DNA from: Mesorhizobium tianshanense
GTDB taxonomy: Bacteria; Pseudomonadota; Alphaproteobacteria; Rhizobiales; Rhizobiaceae
NCBI RefSeq assembly: GCF_007830515.1
Contig: NZ_VLKT01000013.1
Location: forward strand, 82,421 to 146,420
DNA: 64,000 bases
Direction: 5' to 3'
Part shown: positions 61,163 to 64,000 of the stretch, one piece after another
Numbering within the stretch: the stretch's first letter is position 1
How the letters are laid out: every line of letters starts with the position of its first letter
Notes under the pieces: generated by a model
Seen by the model: the letters and a program-made list of their open reading frames with translations, nothing else
The model's database searches: none
Told to the model about the DNA's origin: nothing
Program-made: the position numbers and the translations under genes

Positions 61163-62998
61163 CTAATCGTGCGCGGTGCCGAGCACCGCTCGGAGCCCTG
61201 AGTCGTTCTGGCGGAGATGTTCCTCGATCCATCGGGTCGTGCGGTCGTAGGCATCCGAAAACAACCCGGAATGCCGACTCCAATCCATGAAGCTGATCGT
61301 GTTGGAAACCTCCGGACAGACCAAGATATCCTCTTCGCCGACGGCAATGTCCTGCGGCCGGTGTGCCAGCATGCTCAAGGCAATGACCTGAAGCATGCTG
61401 GGAACCCGAGGCAAGCGGGCACGACCGAAAGGGTTCAGCAAGGCCAATGCCAGTTCGGAAGCTCCGGGGATGCGGTCATAGTCTATGTCGTATTTTTGCG
61501 GTGCACTCGACCCGAAGGTAACGATGACATTGGGTCCGGTCTTGAGCTCCTTCATCTGCTCCAGCGGCAAATTGTTCATGATAGCGCCGTCCACCAGCAT
61601 GTCGCCGTCATCTGTAAAGAACGGCGGCAGGACACCCGGGATGGAGCCGGACGCCCGAACGGCGTGCCAGAGCTTTCCACGACGGTGGACATGGGGCTGA
61701 CGGCTGCTCAGATTGGTCGAAAGCGCAAAGAACGGAAGCCAAAGATCCTCGATCAGAACGTCGCCGTATTCCAGCCGAAGGGCCCGATCAAACGCTTTGT
61801 GATCCAGAAGCGCGAAATGCGGCAAGGTGGGACGGCGAAACGCCCGGCTCTTGATAAATATGTTGTGGGTACCTCGGTCGATCTGCTCGGCATCCAAGCC
61901 TCTTGCGAAGCCGGCCATCATCGCCGCTCCGGAACTTGTCCCGCCGAGATAGTCGAAGCAAGCGCCCGCCTCAACGAAAGCCTTGTAGACGCCTAAATGA
62001 GCGCTGCCGAGGGACCCACCTCCTGCCGCCACGAAGCCCAGTGCCTTGCCCGAAATAAATCGGACCAGGCGCTGGAAATCAGACCCGTCGTCCAGCGCAA
62101 CGTGATGATGCTGGTCAACATAGGGTCGCTCATCGAGCCATGCAGAGGTACCGGAGACCGCAGCCGAGCGACTGTCGTGAATTAGGACAAGCCGACTGGT
62201 CGATGGCGGATGGACCGATAGCGTCAGTTCCTCAGACGGGTTCAGGCGAGGCGAGCAGGACGCGTTGGCCAGCAACAGGACGGTATCGGCCTGGCGAATG
62301 CAGATTTGGGTCCATTCATTAGGTTCCTCATCGGCAACATAGACGATGAATTGGGCTTCCGCCTCCAGTTCGTTCAACCAGTTAAGGATCGGCTGGTCGT
62401 CGATCGGAAGACCTGGGAACTTCGCTTGGATGTCAAGCCGGGAAACGAACCGAGCGCGCGTGGCCGCGTCGAACGCTTGCCGTAGGTGCTGGATGAGCAC
62501 CGGTGAGATGCGACTTCCGCCGGCTGCAATGATCGCAAGCGTTCGGATCTTGGCAGGTTCCTTGATACGCGACGAACTCGGAGATTGGGTGGCAAACCGA
62601 CGCGCCAGAAATACCGTGACCGCCTCTCTCAGGCTCGGCAATGTCTCGGCCGCCTTCTCGAAATGATTGCGACCGATTTCAAGGACGATCGAATCGCGCG
62701 CTGCAAGGACAGTGGCCGTGCGGGGTAGTCCCGCGAAGAAACCGGTTTCACCGATGAGTTCACCCTGTGCGATCTCGGCGACCGAGCCAGTCGAATCTCC
62801 TTTGTGTACCGTAAAGCGTCCAGACAGCACGATGAAAAACCTGTCCGACGCATCGCCTTCGCGAACCAGAACCTCACCGCGTCTCAGGACCCGACGGTCG
62901 GATTCGGCAGCTAAAGCCTCGAGCGCCAGCAACGACGCCCGATCGAACATCAATGTTGCCGACAATAAACTCGCTGCGAGAGAATCGACGGAGGACAT
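61163..62998 (-). CDS. Patatin-like phospholipase with N-terminal cyclic-nucleotide-binding domain (NTE type)
   Basis: A 611-residue protein resembling neuropathy target esterase. A cNMP-binding domain is at about 25-125 (LVREGDASDRFFIVLSGRFT, GELIGETGFFAGLPRTATVL), then a linker, then a patatin domain from about 320. The oxyanion loop is AAGGGSLGSAHLG, nucleophile GTSSGAAM (Ser about 355) and catalytic Asp in MLVDGAIMNNLP. It should hydrolyse phospholipid or lysophospholipid acyl esters at the membrane. The effector loop lacks the full cAMP-binding Arg pattern, so nucleotide control is uncertain. ATG 62998 has AAGGGATG upstream; ATG 63007 is an alternative. It lies outside the proposed island. 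Confidence 0.88.
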   Translation of the reverse strand: MSSVDSLAASLLSATLMFDRASLLALEALAAESDRRVLRRGEVLVREGDASDRFFIVLSGRFTVHKGDSTGSVAEIAQGELIGETGFFAGLPRTATVLAARDSIVLEIGRNHFEKAAETLPSLREAVTVFLARRFATQSPSSSRIKEPAKIRTLAIIAAGGSRISPVLIQHLRQAFDAATRARFVSRLDIQAKFPGLPIDDQPILNWLNELEAEAQFIVYVADEEPNEWTQICIRQADTVLLLANASCSPRLNPSEELTLSVHPPSTSRLVLIHDSRSAAVSGTSAWLDERPYVDQHHHVALDDGSDFQRLVRFISGKALGFVAAGGGSLGSAHLGVYKAFVEAGACFDYLGGTSSGAAMMAGFARGLDAEQIDRGTHNIFIKSRAFRRPTLPHFALLDHKAFDRALRLEYGDVLIEDLWLPFFALSTNLSSRQPHVHRRGKLWHAVRASGSIPGVLPPFFTDDGDMLVDGAIMNNLPLEQMKELKTGPNVIVTFGSSAPQKYDIDYDRIPGASELALALLNPFGRARLPRVPSMLQVIALSMLAHRPQDIAVGEEDILVCPEVSNTISFMDWSRHSGLFSDAYDRTTRWIEEHLRQNDSGLRAVLGTAHD

Positions 62999-63230
62999 CT
63001 GAGCCATCCCTTAGGAATCCATGACTTTTGTCTCCTCGAGGGTGCTGGACGCCCTGCCGAATGATACCACACATGAGAGCCGCCAAACGGCTGAGGCGCG
63101 GGACTGACCGCTGGGCCATCTCTGGCTCCCAGCAAGGGCCACGATCAGGCCGCCACGCCGCTCTCGGCGTCCGTCTTTTGGGCCAGGAAATTCTCTTGAG
63201 CCCACGTCGCGAACCTGCTTTCCTGCTATT

Positions 63231-63425
63231 TTGTTTGCGAGCTTCGAAGTAGCTAAACGTCTCTGCCACCTCGGCGGCCCCGGGAAAGAGCGTAGCGAAG
63301 ACGTCCTTGGGGACTTGCTTGAATGAGAATTCATGTCCCTCTCGATTCAACGTTTCGATGATTTCGTTGAAGCTCATAAAGTCACCGACCAAGGGCAGAT
63401 ACTCGCCATTGCCCGCCTGATCCAA
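63231..63425 (-). pseudogene. C-terminal remnant of an NmrA-like NAD(P)-binding protein
   Basis: A 65-codon piece on the minus strand includes GDFMSFNEIIETLNREGHEF, SFKQVPKDVFATLFPGAAEV and AETFSYFEARKQ. The PxDVFxxxFPGAAEVAExFxYF pattern is that of NmrA-type proteins. The Rossmann half is absent and the frame becomes unrelated sequence after EARKQ, so only debris remains. The 230 bases to its right-hand neighbour (63001-63230) contain no other recognisable gene. Confidence 0.5.
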
Positions 63426-63464
63426 TCACTGCGATGCGGGAATGTTTCCCTGCTCGTCCAAACG

Positions 63465-63492
63465 AATTCCCTGATAAAGGCATAAGGGAATT
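63465..63492. repeat. Inverted repeat, AATTCCCT type
   Basis: AATTCCCT (63465-63472) and AGGGAATT (63485-63492) form a perfect 8-bp dyad around GATAAAGGCATA. A related dyad lies at 63566-63593. Clusters of TTCCCTG/CAGGGAA palindromes like this are common as interspersed intergenic repeats in rhizobia (from memory). Confidence 0.5.
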
Positions 63493-63565
63493 TCTGCCCT
63501 AAACAACTGAAATTGCGTAACAATAATGGCGTGAGGACCGCCAATATCGACGGTTTGCGCGAAAA

Positions 63566-63593
63566 TTCCCTGTTTTTTTGCCTTATCAGGGAA
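63566..63593. repeat. Inverted repeat, TTCCCTG type
   Basis: TTCCCTG (63566-63572) and CAGGGAA (63587-63593) flank TTTTTTTGCCTTAT. It shares the TTCCCTG core with the dyad 100 bases to the left. Read on the plus strand the U-rich loop precedes rather than follows the right arm, so it is not a normal terminator. Confidence 0.5.
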
Positions 63594-63695
63594 GCTCGGC
63601 GAGAGACCCGTTCGCTTCAGACTGCCACACCCACTAAAACATGGTAACCGGGGCAAAAGCGGCGGCGTTTGGGCGCGTCGATCTGCTGTTGGGGT

Positions 63696-64000
63696 TCAGC
63701 GCGCGGCGAGGAGAACGGGAAGCGGTAGGATCTTGCTGCCAGGGATGCCGAGGCGGTCGCCGAGATAATCCCAGAAGCTGACACCGAGCTTGTTGCAGGT
63801 CTTCATCATGCTGAGCATGGTGTCGCGGGCGGCACGGCCCTGGTTGCTGTGGGTTCCGCCGCTGATCTTGCGCCGGGTCACCACGCTGCGGATATCGTTC
63901 TCCGAGCCATTGGTGTGGAGCGGAATGTCCGGGCGTTGGAGGATCTTCAGGAAGCTTTGGCGGTCGGTCCGGATGCGCGCGAGTAGACGGTCGAGGGTCA
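63696..64000 (-). CDS. Transposase, IS66-like DDE type, C-terminal part (runs off the window)
   Basis: The minus strand is open from the window edge to TGA 63696. It reads LLARIRTDRQSFLKILQRPD, IPLHTNGSENDIRSVVTRRK, then ISGGTHSNQGRAARDTMLSM and MKTCNKLGVSFWDYLGDRLG. The NGSENDIR stretch holds the last acidic residue of the DDE triad, and the KISGGT...GRAARDT block is typical of a large rhizobial transposase group related to IS66. The rest of the gene lies beyond 64000, so intactness cannot be judged. No terminal inverted repeat is identified in the window. Confidence 0.75.
   Translation of the reverse strand, partial: TLDRLLARIRTDRQSFLKILQRPDIPLHTNGSENDIRSVVTRRKISGGTHSNQGRAARDTMLSMMKTCNKLGVSFWDYLGDRLGIPGSKILPLPVLLAAR

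Noticed and set aside
63426..63656. 76-codon minus-strand frame (MPRLPCFSGCGSLKR...)
   Set aside because: It is produced by the TTCCCTG palindromic repeats; reading frames over such repeats commonly look open and have no homologues of known function.

Overview
The window looks like chromosomal DNA from a Mesorhizobium-type alphaproteobacterium (Hyphomicrobiales). This is inferred from gene families, GC-rich coding DNA, branched-chain and oligopeptide ABC systems, and the style of the intergenic repeats; no marker gene proves it. Left of about position 460 lies ordinary chromosome: the start of a SIMPL-domain gene, a palindromic intergenic repeat and a CAU-anticodon tRNA. The last 16 bases covering the tRNA 3' end (448-463) recur exactly and in the same orientation at 59024-59039. 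Everything between is therefore probably a genomic island of about 58.6 kb inserted at the tRNA. No integrase is visible inside it. Right of 59039 come a hipBA-like pair with a broken hipA, a cNMP-binding/patatin protein, gene debris, short palindromic repeats and an incomplete transposase.

The left half of the island (724-30019) is an aromatic catabolism block. It contains a CYP255/GcoA-like cytochrome P450 with its own [2Fe-2S] ferredoxin and FAD reductase, a LysR regulator, a LigM/DesA-like tetrahydrofolate O-demethylase (frameshifted), and remnants that look like metF. It also has an extradiol dioxygenase, a fumarylacetoacetase-fold protein, an alpha/beta hydrolase, LigJ and LigK homologues, two unusual MDR dehydrogenases, a broken FAD monooxygenase and an Ldh-type oxidoreductase. 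A five-gene Liv-type ABC transporter and a glutathione-dependent formaldehyde module (gfa, frmA, fghA) follow. The logic is uptake of a methoxylated aromatic, oxidative and THF-dependent demethylation, disposal of formaldehyde, ring cleavage and aldol cleavage. Several members are damaged: the MhpA-like monooxygenase, SRPBCC/gfa, frmA (internal deletion), ligM and metF.

Control of this block is partly readable. A 15-16 bp palindrome (GATACY-N3/4-GGTATC) occurs six times, before the DoxX/TetR pair, before tetR itself, before a cupin, the Liv operon, a binding-protein-fold gene and the ligM-like gene. At four of these it covers the -10 box of a TTGACA-N16 type promoter. The tetR gene at 4376 is the natural candidate for the repressor. 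A second motif, paired CGAAA elements about 18-19 bp apart, precedes the dioxygenase, the second MDR gene and the Liv operon, with single copies before the FAH-family gene and gntR.

The right half of the island (30407-58858) is an amine/amino-acid catabolism block. It holds hydantoinase A/B, HcnA/HcnB-like redox subunits, three DadA-type FAD amine oxidases, an Lrp regulator and an oligopeptide-type ABC transporter with both ATPase domains in one chain. It also holds two HAD hydrolases, a class III aminotransferase, two paralogous GNAT proteins, two aldehyde dehydrogenases (one GabD-like), a tartrate/isopropylmalate-type dehydrogenase, a cupin, a GhrA-like reductase and an ArgE-like deacetylase. 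Lrp-box-like sequences (CAGCATTTTGTGCTG type) precede lrp, the HAD/transporter operon and the divergent GNAT/HAD promoters, suggesting one Lrp regulon.
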